Position numbers and translations under genes: made by a program | Assembly: GCA_003223245.1 (NCBI GenBank) | Contig: QHYI01000109.1 | Location: forward strand, 1-64,000 | Reading direction: 5' to 3' | From: Acidobacteriota bacterium | Lineage (GTDB): Bacteria > Acidobacteriota > Terriglobia > Acidiferrales > UBA7541 | DNA: 64,000 nucleotides | Shown: positions 47,199-55,834 of the stretch, piece by piece | Layout of the letters: each line of letters starts with the position of its first letter | How positions within the stretch are numbered: position 1 is the first letter of the stretch | The notes under the pieces: generated by a model | What the model saw: only the letters and a program-made list of their open reading frames with translations | Database searches by the model: none | Told to the model about the DNA's origin: nothing

Positions 47199-47654
47199 GT
47201 GCCAGCGCAACCCGATCCGCCGTCTAACTCTGTTTTAAAGAACCCTTCCTTCTACTCGAAGAGCCTTCTCGTTGCGGTTGCGCTCATGGTTGGCTGGATT
47301 TTCTTTTCCCGCTGGTGGCAAAACCGCTCCATCGAATATCGTCTCCGGCAGGAACGCGCGGAAAAGCAGCGCGCAGATGACCGCGCGGCGCTCGAACAAA
47401 TGGGCGGTAAGGAACTTGCCATCCAGACCTTTTACGCCACTCCCGGTGAGATTCGCCGCGGCCAGTCTGTCCAACTCTGCTATGGGGTCGCGAACGCCAA
47501 AACCGTCGAGCTCGAGCCGCAATCCAACCCCGTCTGGCCTTCCTACACCCGCTGCGTCGAAGTCGCTCCCGCCAAAACCACCACTTATACGCTCACCATC
47601 CGGGACGCTGCCGGAAACAGCAAGTCCCAGTCCCTCACGATCACGGTTCGCTAG
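47199..47654 (+). CDS. Membrane-anchored protein with Ig-like domain
   Basis: 151 residues. One membrane segment (LLVAVALMVGWIFFSRWW) near the N-terminus is followed by a charged coiled-coil stretch (YRLRQERAEKQRADDRAALE) and a beta-rich C-terminal domain (FYATPGEIRRGQSVQLCYGV, TYTLTIRDAAGNSKSQSLTI) similar to bacterial Ig-like folds. Probably extracytoplasmic. Starts GTG 47199. It follows the GH3 gene by ~100 bases. Function unknown. Confidence 0.6.
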   Translation: MPAQPDPPSNSVLKNPSFYSKSLLVAVALMVGWIFFSRWWQNRSIEYRLRQERAEKQRADDRAALEQMGGKELAIQTFYATPGEIRRGQSVQLCYGVANAKTVELEPQSNPVWPSYTRCVEVAPAKTTTYTLTIRDAAGNSKSQSLTITVR

Positions 47655-47698
47655 TTTTTCCGCTTTTCTACGTTTTTCGTAACCCTTCCGACTGAAGC

Positions 47699-47717
47699 TA
47701 TATCGTAATGCGATATA
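47699..47717. promoter_or_regulatory. Candidate operator, perfect palindrome
   Basis: TATATCG and CGATATA flank the pentamer TAATG. The arms resemble operators of small dimeric regulators (PadR-like or MarR-like). It lies 131 bases before the cysteine-repeat gene, and the downstream part reads CGATATAATGG, which also contains a TATAAT-like -10 hexamer. Confidence 0.4.
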
Positions 47718-47847
47718 ATGGAACCCGCGCGAGATAACCCCGACGCGGAATCGAGCGTCTATTCTAGGGATGGCCCATGGCATGCGATGACCTGCCGAGT
47801 AGAAACGGTGAAGCGTCGGAAAGGGGCCTGTTCCTGGAGGGTTTCGA

Positions 47848-48540
47848 ATGAAATTACAGCATTGGGTTTTCTGCGTCGCGCTGGCTGCCGGCCTTGGCCC
47901 TGCTGCTGTCCAGGCAGCGGCGCAAAAGATTGCCTCCGCGCATGCGGAAAATCTGGAGCATTGCCTGGAAGGCTTCGCGTCCTGCGATTACGCTCATTTG
48001 GACCCGCAGGAAAAACAAGCCGTTCAAGATGTCAATCGGGAAAACAATTTTATGGATTGTTTCCACGGGTTCTCCGACTGCGACAAAAAGCAATTAACTG
48101 CCGAACAGCGGCAGGAAGTGGATCGCGCTCACCGCATTCAGAACCTGCAGAACTGTGTGGACGGCATCGGCGAATGCGACACTTCGCTGCTAAACGACCA
48201 ACAGCGCCAGCAAGTTGCTCTCCTGGCCCGCGTGCGGAACTTCCAGAACTGTTTGGATGGAACGGGAATCTGTGACCCGAAACAACTCACCGACGAGCAG
48301 AAACAACAAGTCGCGGAAGCCAATCACTACAACAATCTGCAGAATTGCCTCGAAGGAATGGGCGACTGCAACCGCGCTCTGTTGAGCGGCGAAGAGCAGC
48401 AAGAAGTCGCGCGCGCGACGCACAATCGGAATCTCCGGCAATGCCTCGACGGCTCCGACACCTGCGATCCTTCCCAGCTCAACGGGGCCGAAAAGCGCGA
48501 AGTTGCCGAGGCGGCCCAGGGCCGCAAAATCTCGAACTAA
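47848..48540 (+). CDS. Secreted six-repeat cysteine-rich protein
   Basis: 230 residues with a signal peptide (~1-26). The mature protein is six tandem ~32-residue units, each starting N-x-x-x-C, then a second Cys seven residues on, then Leu and an acidic helix; for example NLQNCVDGIGECDTSLLNDQ, NFQNCLDGTGICDPKQLTDE and NLQNCLEGMGDCNRALLSGE. The Cys pairs (12 in all) and Gly between them suggest small disulfide-stabilised helical hairpins. ATG 47848 has GGAGGG upstream. A palindromic candidate operator lies 130 bases before. The same repeat is found broken beside groEL. I know of no named function. Confidence 0.8.
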   Translation: MKLQHWVFCVALAAGLGPAAVQAAAQKIASAHAENLEHCLEGFASCDYAHLDPQEKQAVQDVNRENNFMDCFHGFSDCDKKQLTAEQRQEVDRAHRIQNLQNCVDGIGECDTSLLNDQQRQQVALLARVRNFQNCLDGTGICDPKQLTDEQKQQVAEANHYNNLQNCLEGMGDCNRALLSGEEQQEVARATHNRNLRQCLDGSDTCDPSQLNGAEKREVAEAAQGRKISN

Positions 48541-48689
48541 AACGGCCGTGAGGTCGTTCCCCGGGTTTCCGTAAGCCGCTGCAAAGCCGCGCATTTTTCT
48601 ACCCCGTGTCACTCTGCGCCGTATGCGCCGTAGGCGTTAATTCTTTTTCTTTCCATTTAACTTTAAACTGTCAACTTTCGACCTCTTTC

Positions 48690-50135
48690 TCACGGCAGGG
48701 GATGCTTGGGGCCTTCCCACTTCGGGCTGGTTGCCGCAACGGCGGACACTCTTCGGCACGCTGCAGCGATTCCCTCAGTCAACTTCTGCCCCACGCGTGG
48801 TTTTACTGGAATGGCACCCGAGGCCGACCGGGACTTGCTTGACGGCGCGCTTCGCCGTTTCGCTTTGATTAGGACGTCCACGGAATCCGGGCGGCCGTTC
48901 CAGAAATCCAGGCGGATGCGGCCATCGGGCAGTTGCGAAACCGTGGCCGGGATGGCGCTGGCGGTCAGATACCATCCCGCAGGGAGCACCACCGCGTTGC
49001 GTGAGCGGCCCAGGCTTCGATCGAAGACCAATTCATCGCCGTCGAGTCGGTAGCTCATGGGAGCTGTGTAGGTTTCCGAAATTCGCAAGCGCAAAGACTG
49101 GCCCTCTTTCACTGGCGGAAAAGCAAGCACCACGATTTGCGTTTCCGGCTTGACCGGTTCGCTCGCGTCGATTTTCGCGGCAGCCAGCTCCGCGCCGGTC
49201 ATCAGCCTCGTGGCCAGTTTTTCGCCGGTATCGAGGACGTACGCCGAGGGATCAGAAACCGTGCTTCCCTCGCGAACCACGTTCAAGTACTGTGCAACGC
49301 CTGGACGCGATTCGGTGTAGTCGTGATAAAGGCTGAACGCGTGCGTCTCCGGCTGCTGCAGGAAGTACACGATGTCACGATTTTGGTGAGCGCGCTCGGA
49401 GAGGCGCTGCCGCTCGGTTTCTCCCGGGAAGGGCGCTTCCCAACTGCGCGATTCAGTTGGCGGACGCGGCACCGCCGCGGGACCAGTCTGCGCGCCCAGC
49501 TTCGCGCGGACCACAAGAGGGGCTTCGCCGGCGCTGGCGTTCATGAAGCTGATGGCGATGCGGCCATCGGGTTCCGGCAAAACCTGCGACGGCACGTTGC
49601 AGCCGACAAGTTCGTACCCCGCAGGTAAAACTACACTGTTGCGCTTGATGCCAAGGCCGCGATTGAAAATGATGGCCTCCCCCTCGCGGTAGTAGCTTTT
49701 CGGGTCTTTGTAAGTCTTCACGATGAGCAGGCGGCCGCGCCCTTCCGGCGGAACGGCGCGAGCCAGCTGAATCTTGATGTAACTTTCATCGGCAGCAGCA
49801 TCTGCCATCAGCGGATCCTTGCGGGCTTCCGCCCCGGAGACGACCTCGAAGCGCAGCGCTTCGCCGGTCATGCTGTCGTAAACGGCTTCATTGCTGGCGA
49901 CGCTGCCTTTGCGAATAGGATTGAAGAAAACTTTGGCGCCGGACGTCGTGGCGGAAACTTCATAGAAAATCTTGAAACTCGCGGTATCGGGGGCCAGGAG
50001 TTCGTAGCGCGTGTATTCGTCGGCTTCCGTTTGGCGCGCACCGGTCGCACCAGGAGCTTGCCCTTGCGCGCACAAAGCCGCGGCGCAAGAACACGCAAAC
50101 AGAACGAGGACCAGCAGCGTGGCAGGCTTGGGCAT
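48690..50135 (-). CDS. Secreted protein with internal duplication
   Basis: 481 residues with a signal peptide (~1-23). Two similar halves: the first has FNRGLGIKRNSVVLPAGYEL and PDGRIAISFMN (~170-215), the second FDRSLGRSRNAVVLPAGWYL and PDGRIRLDFWN (~370-420), each followed by a low-complexity tail. Beta-rich, probably periplasmic; no known catalytic motif. The last ~50 residues are basic and Ser-rich. It stands divergent from the metallo-beta-lactamase fold gene; function unknown. Confidence 0.7.
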   Translation of the reverse strand: MPKPATLLVLVLFACSCAAALCAQGQAPGATGARQTEADEYTRYELLAPDTASFKIFYEVSATTSGAKVFFNPIRKGSVASNEAVYDSMTGEALRFEVVSGAEARKDPLMADAAADESYIKIQLARAVPPEGRGRLLIVKTYKDPKSYYREGEAIIFNRGLGIKRNSVVLPAGYELVGCNVPSQVLPEPDGRIAISFMNASAGEAPLVVRAKLGAQTGPAAVPRPPTESRSWEAPFPGETERQRLSERAHQNRDIVYFLQQPETHAFSLYHDYTESRPGVAQYLNVVREGSTVSDPSAYVLDTGEKLATRLMTGAELAAAKIDASEPVKPETQIVVLAFPPVKEGQSLRLRISETYTAPMSYRLDGDELVFDRSLGRSRNAVVLPAGWYLTASAIPATVSQLPDGRIRLDFWNGRPDSVDVLIKAKRRSAPSSKSRSASGAIPVKPRVGQKLTEGIAAACRRVSAVAATSPKWEGPKHPLP

Positions 50136-50271
50136 GAGATTCTCCTCCGGCTTTCCACCTTCGCGGGACTGGAGCCAGCATGATCGCCGATTCGGGGAGC
50201 GGAGTAAATCCGCGAGCCGCGCTCGAATGCAATTGGAGCGTCCTGCGATACACTACTTTCTCAGACCTGCG

Positions 50272-51183
50272 ATGCATACGATCACCACACTTGACGACAA
50301 TTGGATGGGGCGCGCGAAGTCGATCGGCACGGCGTTGCTCGAATCGGACGGACATCGCGCGATCGTGGATCCCGGCCCTGGCTCGACTCTGGAGACGCTG
50401 AAGAAAGAGCTTCGCGCGCGCGGTGTCGCGGTGCGCGACCTGGAAGCGATTCTCTTGACCCACATCCACTTGGATCACGCGGGGGCTACCGGCGCGCTGG
50501 TGAAAGAAAATCCGCGAATAGCGGTCTACGTCCACAAGGTTGGCGCGCCGCACATGACCGATGCGTCCAAGCTTCTGGCCAGCGCAGCGCGGCTCTGGCC
50601 GGACAATTTGCAAGAGCTTTTTGGTGAAATGGTGCCGGTCCCGGCGTCGAATCTGCGCATCCTGGAAGGCGGCGAGACCATTGCCCTTGGCTCGCGCAGA
50701 ATCGAAGTGGCATACACGCCAGGCCATGCTTCGCATCACGTCAGCTACTTTGAAAACATCGACGGCGTCGCCTTTGTGGGAGACACTACGGGAATCCGCA
50801 TCGAAGGGCACTCTTACGTTATGCCGGCCACGCCTCCGCCGGATATCGACTTGCAACTGTGGGATAGGTCCTTCGCGACCATTCTGGAGCGCAAACCAAA
50901 GCGCCTGTTTCTGACGCATTTTGGGTTTTCCGACAGTCCCCCTGCGCACATCGCCCAATTCCGCGAACGGTTGCACCGCTGGATGGAAACGACGGAGAAA
51001 ATCCTTCAGACGGCCCAGGACGACGCGCAAGCGATGGAATCGTTCATGGCGACCGCGCGCGCGGAAATTGCCCAGCACCTTCCTGCCGGAGACACCGACC
51101 AATACCTGCAAACCGCCGGGCTGAACCTTTCCTTCCTCGGGCTGGCCCGCCACGCCCGCAAGCGCGCGCAGGCGGCGCCGTGA
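50272..51183 (+). CDS. Metallo-beta-lactamase-fold hydrolase
   Basis: 303 residues from ATG 50272; the 87 residues of the longer frame upstream do not look coding. It has the zinc motif LTHIHLDHAGATGA (HxHxDH), YTPGHASHHVSYF and a distal His (FLTHFGFSD). It belongs to the broad group of hydrolases acting on thioesters, lactones or sulfur compounds; the substrate is not predicted. Cytoplasmic. Divergent from the duplicated secreted protein gene. Confidence 0.87.
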   Translation: MHTITTLDDNWMGRAKSIGTALLESDGHRAIVDPGPGSTLETLKKELRARGVAVRDLEAILLTHIHLDHAGATGALVKENPRIAVYVHKVGAPHMTDASKLLASAARLWPDNLQELFGEMVPVPASNLRILEGGETIALGSRRIEVAYTPGHASHHVSYFENIDGVAFVGDTTGIRIEGHSYVMPATPPPDIDLQLWDRSFATILERKPKRLFLTHFGFSDSPPAHIAQFRERLHRWMETTEKILQTAQDDAQAMESFMATARAEIAQHLPAGDTDQYLQTAGLNLSFLGLARHARKRAQAAP

Positions 51184-51262
51184 AAAGGGACGAGACCCGA
51201 GATCAGCGCACGTGCCGCGCTGCGCACTAGAGCCGGAGCCCCTCAGATCGGACGTGCTCAAG

Positions 51263-51484
51263 TTAGAATCTCTCATTACAACCGGGCTCGGCAGGGGCGA
51301 AAATCAGGTGGTGTCTGTCCAGCGAATAGCCGTTTCGCGCAAACATGGTCATCGCGCCCTTTTTGATTTGTTCCGGCGTGGCCGGAATCACAAGGTGAGT
51401 GGGCGACTTGTCCTCTGCGTTTCCGAAGCAGGCCGGGAGCAGCAGGAGTGCGACTGTTGTAAACGAGGTGCGGAGATGTACCAC
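51263..51484 (-). CDS. Short putative secreted lipoprotein, possibly truncated
   Basis: 73 residues. It has a signal peptide with a lipobox-like LLLPACFG, then IPATPEQIKKGAMTMF and NGYSLDRHHLIFAP. The pattern looks like the start of a longer acidobacterial lipoprotein family that ends soon after a similar block, so the gene may have lost its end. Low confidence because the flanking sequence gives no more similarity. Confidence 0.35.
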   Translation of the reverse strand: MVHLRTSFTTVALLLLPACFGNAEDKSPTHLVIPATPEQIKKGAMTMFARNGYSLDRHHLIFAPAEPGCNERF

Positions 51485-51684
51485 GCCTCCTTGCGAGATG
51501 CGGTTGATGCCCCCAAAGTTTAGCGCCCGACGTTCGGCAGCTTCAAGAGCTGATTCATGATGGCCTGGTGGGAACCTGTCTTACCTCGGTCTCCCTTATC
51601 GTCTGCATCAGGCACGGTGAACGCAATTCTTGCGGGGTTCAGATTTTAACGGTGCAGCTGCAGACAACCAGTTAGGAATGAAAA

Positions 51685-51713
51685 TTGACATTTCGGCGAA
51701 CAACCTTTCTAAT
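51685..51713 (+). promoter_or_regulatory. Candidate murJ promoter
   Basis: TTGACA (51685-51690) and TCTAAT (51708-51713) with a 17-base spacer. Transcription would begin ~10 bases before the TTG start codon assigned to murJ, so the mRNA may be nearly leaderless. Confidence 0.5.
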
Positions 51714-51731
51714 CGAACCTTTTGAAACTCT

Positions 51732-53384
51732 TTGGATACTCGATTCCCTTCGATCGTGACTCGATCTGAACCGAGCAGTACCCATCGCGCGCCTTCGGCC
51801 CGCTTCGCCTTGCTGGTAGCGGCGGGAATCTTCTTAAGCCGGATTTTCGGACTGATCCGTGACCGCGTTTTTGCGCACTACTTCGGGAATTCGGATGCCG
51901 CGGACGCCTTCCGCGCGGCCTTCCGCATTCCCAATTTCCTGCAAAACCTTTTTGGCGAAGGGGTGCTCTCCGCTTCTTTCATCCCGGTTTACGCCAGCTT
52001 GCTGGCACAAAAGGAGGATGAAGAAGCGCGCCGCACTGCAGGGGCGGTAGCGGCGCTCCTGGGATTGACCGTTTCCGCTCTCGTGCTCGTCGGTGTGCTG
52101 GCGACTCCTTACCTCATCGACGTCATCGCACCGGGTTTTTCCGGCGAAAAGCGAGAGTTGACCGTCCGGATCGTGCGCATTCTTTTTCCCGGCGCGGGCT
52201 TATTGGTTTTCTCCGCCTGGTGCCTTGGCATTCTCAACAGCCACCATCGCTTTTTTCTTCCCTACGCCGCGCCGGTGATTTGGAACACGGCGATGATCGC
52301 GACGTTGTGGGGATTCGGCCGCAACCACATGCAGAACCAGCTGGCGGTGATCCTGGCCTGGGGTTCCGTGGCGGGAAGCGCGCTGCAGGTAGGCGTGCAA
52401 TTGCCCTCCGTGCTGCGGCTCCTGCAAGGACTACACCTGTCGCTGGCCGATCCTCGGGGAAACGTGGCCATCGTGGTGCGAAATTTCATTCCTGTTTTTG
52501 TCGGGCGCGGGGTCCTGCAAATCAGCGCGTACGTTGACGCGCTTCTCGCAAGCCTTTTGCCCACCGGCGCCGTGGCCGCGCTTTCCTATGCGCAGACACT
52601 GTACACGCTGCCCGTAAGTTTGTTCGGGATGTCCATCTCCGCGGCCGAGCTGCCGGTGATGTCCGGCACGATTGGGGAGGAAGGTGCGGTCGCGGAAACG
52701 CTGCGGATGCGGCTCAACTCCGGTTTGCGGCGGATTGCGTTTTTGGTCGTACCCTCGGTCGCGGCGTTTCTGGTCCTGGGCGACGTGATTGTGGGCGCCA
52801 TCTACCAGTCAGGACGATTCCGGCATGCCGATACCATGTACGTGTGGGGCATTCTTGCGGGCGCCAGTGTAGGGTTGGTTGCCTCAACCTTTGGCCGACT
52901 GTACGCCTCGACCTACTACGCGCTGCGCGATACGCGCACGCCGCTGCGGTATGCCGTAGTGCGCGTGGTGCTGACGACAATTCTTGGCTACCTTTTTGCT
53001 GTTCCCCTGCCGCCCGCGCTGGGCATCGAAGCCCGCTGGGGAGTCGCCGGACTGACGATTTCCGCGGGGATTGCTTCGTGGCTGGAATTCGTTCTGTTGC
53101 GGCGCACGCTGAACCGGAGGATCGGACATTCTGGAGCGCCGCCAGCCTACCTCGTTAGTCTCTGGGCGGCCGCATTGCTTGCTGCTGCGGCGGGCTGGGG
53201 GATTCACCATTTCCTGGCGGTTCGCTCGACGATTCTTCGCGCGCTCTTGGTGCTTGGATCGTATGGCGTGCTTTATTTCGTCTTTACGATGGCTTTTGGT
53301 TTGACGGAAGCGCGCGAAGGCCTGCAGCGGGGCATGCGCTTGCTTCGCGGCTTGGCTTCAGGCACTCGGTTCAGGCAGGGCTGA
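51732..53384 (+). CDS. murJ: Lipid II flippase MurJ
   Basis: 550 residues, MviN/MurJ family, with ~14 membrane helices. Recognisable: GIFLSRIFGLIRDRVFAHYF, FRIPNFLQNLFGEGVLSASF, SWCLGILNSHHRFFLPYAAP and VAALSYAQTLYTLPVSLFGM. It moves lipid-linked peptidoglycan precursor to the outer leaflet. The start is uncertain: TTG 51732 is the first in frame, GTG 51756 is another, and no ribosome site is seen. A good promoter lies just before. Downstream is a broken arginase gene on the other strand. Confidence 0.93.
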   Translation: MDTRFPSIVTRSEPSSTHRAPSARFALLVAAGIFLSRIFGLIRDRVFAHYFGNSDAADAFRAAFRIPNFLQNLFGEGVLSASFIPVYASLLAQKEDEEARRTAGAVAALLGLTVSALVLVGVLATPYLIDVIAPGFSGEKRELTVRIVRILFPGAGLLVFSAWCLGILNSHHRFFLPYAAPVIWNTAMIATLWGFGRNHMQNQLAVILAWGSVAGSALQVGVQLPSVLRLLQGLHLSLADPRGNVAIVVRNFIPVFVGRGVLQISAYVDALLASLLPTGAVAALSYAQTLYTLPVSLFGMSISAAELPVMSGTIGEEGAVAETLRMRLNSGLRRIAFLVVPSVAAFLVLGDVIVGAIYQSGRFRHADTMYVWGILAGASVGLVASTFGRLYASTYYALRDTRTPLRYAVVRVVLTTILGYLFAVPLPPALGIEARWGVAGLTISAGIASWLEFVLLRRTLNRRIGHSGAPPAYLVSLWAAALLAAAAGWGIHHFLAVRSTILRALLVLGSYGVLYFVFTMAFGLTEAREGLQRGMRLLRGLASGTRFRQG

Positions 53385-53421
53385 GCTGCGTGAAGGTTGC
53401 CCATAGGGCTGAAGCCCGGCG

Positions 53422-54346
53422 CTACGCAGTGGAGCCCGAAGAGGAGACTTCGGTGGTACCGGAGGGTTCGGGCGGAGGCGTTTCAAAGGATTGCAAGCGG
53501 GCAGCGAGGATTTCTACCAGAAGGTCGACGAGCTTTCTTGCACCGCTCCCGTCGGGGTCTTTGTCGGGGTTGTACTGGGCGACGTCGAGGCCGAGAAGAT
53601 TTTTGTGCTTGCCGAATTCCAGGAGCGCCGAGCTGACATCGTCGAAGCGCAATCCGCCGCTGCCGGGAACATTGACGGCGGGAAAATCTTCCTGGGCGAT
53701 GACGTCGATATCCAAGTGAAGCACAAACTCGTGGGCGCCGGCGTGCATGTGCGAGAGCGCGTCCTCAGCCGCGCGCGCGCCGCCCTTGAATTGAATGTCT
53801 CCCGCGCGGTAATGCCGCATGGGAGACTTGGCCAGGTATTCCTGCTCCGGAGGATCGAGCCTCTCAATGCCGAAAAGGGTCACGTCGGGCTCGCGCACCA
53901 GAGGCGACTCACCCCAGAAACGCACCAGTTCGGGTGCGCCTTTGCCGAGAATGTGCGCGACAACCATGCCGTCAATGCGGCCGGAAGGCGTAGACGCGGG
54001 AGTGTTCAGGTCGGCGTCGCGGTCGACCGGCGCAATCGCCGCCAAGGACCAGCACCAAGGCGCCGCTCTTGACCGCCAATTCTGCGCGCAGCTTTAGGTC
54101 GTTGAGCCCGGCGACGATTTCGGTGAGATTGCGCGCGCGGCGATGCTCTTCGTCATCGGCAAAAAGGCGGGGCGCACAATCGCCGTGGTCGATGATCTCG
54201 TAGCCGGCAGCCTGGAGCTTTTCGGCGAGGCCCGCACCGCGCAGGGCGGCGGGGGCCTTCTCGCTGCCCAGAGAAAAGGCGCCGGCGCTCGAAGGCGCGC
54301 CAATCAGCGCAATCTTTTTTGGCTGACGGACGATTTTGACCGCCAA
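53422..54346 (-). pseudogene. Arginase/agmatinase-family gene with internal deletion
   Basis: The 5' part from ATG 54346 reads KIALIGAPSSAGAFSLGSEK, AAGYEIIDHGDCAP and ALVLVLGGDC, then stays open into unrelated residues. The 3' part, in another frame, reads VDRDADLNTPASTPSGRIDG, HAGAHEFVLHLDIDVIAQED and FPAVNVPGSGGLRFDDVSS and ends at 53422. The two meet at about 54040, where roughly 15-20 residues between GGDC and DRDADLN are missing compared with arginases, and the deletion is not a multiple of three. Manganese ligands from both halves are present but the protein cannot be made whole. Confidence 0.8.
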
Positions 54347-54404
54347 GGTCCGCTCCTTGCACTCCGTTTCGAGCCGGTGCGTTTTGGGTACGCGCTAAGC
54401 GCCC

Positions 54405-55382
54405 CTACAACGGCAAAAACTTTAGCGGCGCGGGCGCGATGGTCGCCAGTTCCGGAGGCAAGGTGAAGCGCACGTCCTCGCGGATCAGGTCCAAATCGCG
54501 CTGATCAGTAAAGCCGAACTCGGCCAGCCGCTGGCTGACCTGTTCGACCAGGACCTCCGGCGCGGAAGCGCCCGCCGTGAGACCCACCCGCGAAACGCCT
54601 TCGAGCCAACGCATGTCAATGTCCGCCGCCGAGTCGATCAGCTTAGCCGACACGCCGCTGCGCTGCGCCACTTCCACGAGGCGGTTGGAGTTCGAGCTGT
54701 TCGGCGAACCGACAACCAGGATGAGGTCCACGTCCTTGGCCACCTGTTCGACGGCTTCCTGACGGTTTTGCGTAGCGTAACAGATGTCATCGCTGGCCGG
54801 ACCCTGAATTGCGGGGAATCTCTGGCGAAGCCGCGCGACGATTTCCTGCGTATCGTAAAGGCTAAGGGTCGTTTGCGTGAGGAAGGACAGCTTGAGCGGA
54901 TCCTCGACTTCGAGCGCGTCCACGGCGGCTACGGAGTCCACGACCAGGGTGCGGTCCGGAGCCTCGCCGGAGGTTCCGATGATTTCCTGGTGGTCCCGAT
55001 GACCAATCAAGATAATGGTGCGCTTCTCGCGCGCAAACTTCAGGGCTTCCAAATGGACTTTGGTAACCAGCGGGCAAGTGGCGTCGATCACTTTAAGCTC
55101 GCGGGCTTTGGCTTCTTCGCGGACGGTGGGCGGAACTCCATGGGCGCTAAAGACCAGGACGGCTCCGTGCGGCACTTCATCAATCGCTTCCACGAAAATG
55201 GCCCCGCGGCGGCGCAATTGCTCCACGACGTAGGTGTTGTGAACAATTTCATGATGAACGTAAACCGGCGAGCCATAAGCTTCTAGAGCCAGTTCTACGA
55301 TGTCAACGGCGCGCACGACGCCGGCGCAAAAGCCGCGAGGTCTTACACGGAGAAGCACTTTTCCATTATGCGTGTTCTGCAT
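54405..55382 (-). CDS. ispH: 4-hydroxy-3-methylbut-2-enyl diphosphate reductase
   Basis: 325 residues from ATG 55382 with AGG six bases upstream. It has the three Fe-S cysteines in RPRGFCAGVVRAVDI, VIDATCPLVTKVH and DDICYATQNRQEAV, and the His residues of HHEIVHNTYVVEQL and FSAHGVPPTV. It carries out the last step of the MEP pathway, making IPP and DMAPP. Full length. It stands alone between the broken arginase and an intergenic gap. Confidence 0.97.
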   Translation of the reverse strand: MQNTHNGKVLLRVRPRGFCAGVVRAVDIVELALEAYGSPVYVHHEIVHNTYVVEQLRRRGAIFVEAIDEVPHGAVLVFSAHGVPPTVREEAKARELKVIDATCPLVTKVHLEALKFAREKRTIILIGHRDHQEIIGTSGEAPDRTLVVDSVAAVDALEVEDPLKLSFLTQTTLSLYDTQEIVARLRQRFPAIQGPASDDICYATQNRQEAVEQVAKDVDLILVVGSPNSSNSNRLVEVAQRSGVSAKLIDSAADIDMRWLEGVSRVGLTAGASAPEVLVEQVSQRLAEFGFTDQRDLDLIREDVRFTLPPELATIAPAPLKFLPL

Positions 55383-55388
55383 TGTCAC

Positions 55389-55834
55389 CCTAGTTTAAAG
55401 AAACCCAGAAAACTTTATCATACTTCACGAGTCGGCCGGAGAGCATCCTGAATTCGCTGAATTAGATGGTCTGGCGCTCGCAAGCGGGCCGTCGCGATTG
55501 AAAATTATGCGCTGTTCTGCCCCAAGGGTAATTATTTTGCTATCAATTCCGCCTACACGGAGCGAATACCTGTCGAAAAACGGCGCAGGCAGGCCTCCTC
55601 TCAAGTAAAGTTTACAATCTCCATGCAATTTGCGCCGTCTTGCAAGCGCGCTCATTTTTTCGCCTCACTTGGCAACATGCAAATTCTGAAACACTTATAA
55701 GCTCTTGCGCTTTGGCCTCTCAGAAGCACACCCCAGTCGGAGTGTTTCCTTGTCCCCAATAATCGGAGGGAACAAAGCCCCGCGAAACGGGGCCGGGAAT
55801 TTCCCACGAGCCCGACCTCCAGCAAGACAACAAA
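55389..55834. other. Intergenic region with hairpin leader before the HD-GYP gene
   Basis: About 445 bases without a supported gene. Near its end GCCCCG (55777-55782) pairs with CGGGGC (55788-55793) around the loop CGAAA, next to a CCGGGAATTTCCC stretch. It could be a structured leader of the HD-GYP mRNA; it does not match the cyclic-di-GMP (GEMM) riboswitch consensus. Confidence 0.4.

Noticed and set aside
50011-50271. N-terminal extension of the metallo-beta-lactamase-fold protein
   Set aside because: It overlaps the divergent secreted protein gene and lacks family similarity; ATG 50272 begins the conserved part.
55425-55655. 76-residue frame on the minus strand upstream of the HD-GYP gene
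   Set aside because: Composition is partly protein-like, but there is no ribosome site, family or neighbour support.
55745-55830. Cyclic di-GMP riboswitch (GEMM) before the HD-GYP gene
   Set aside because: A hairpin with a short loop is present, but the conserved GEMM core (CGCAAAGCC-like and GGTAG) is not found.
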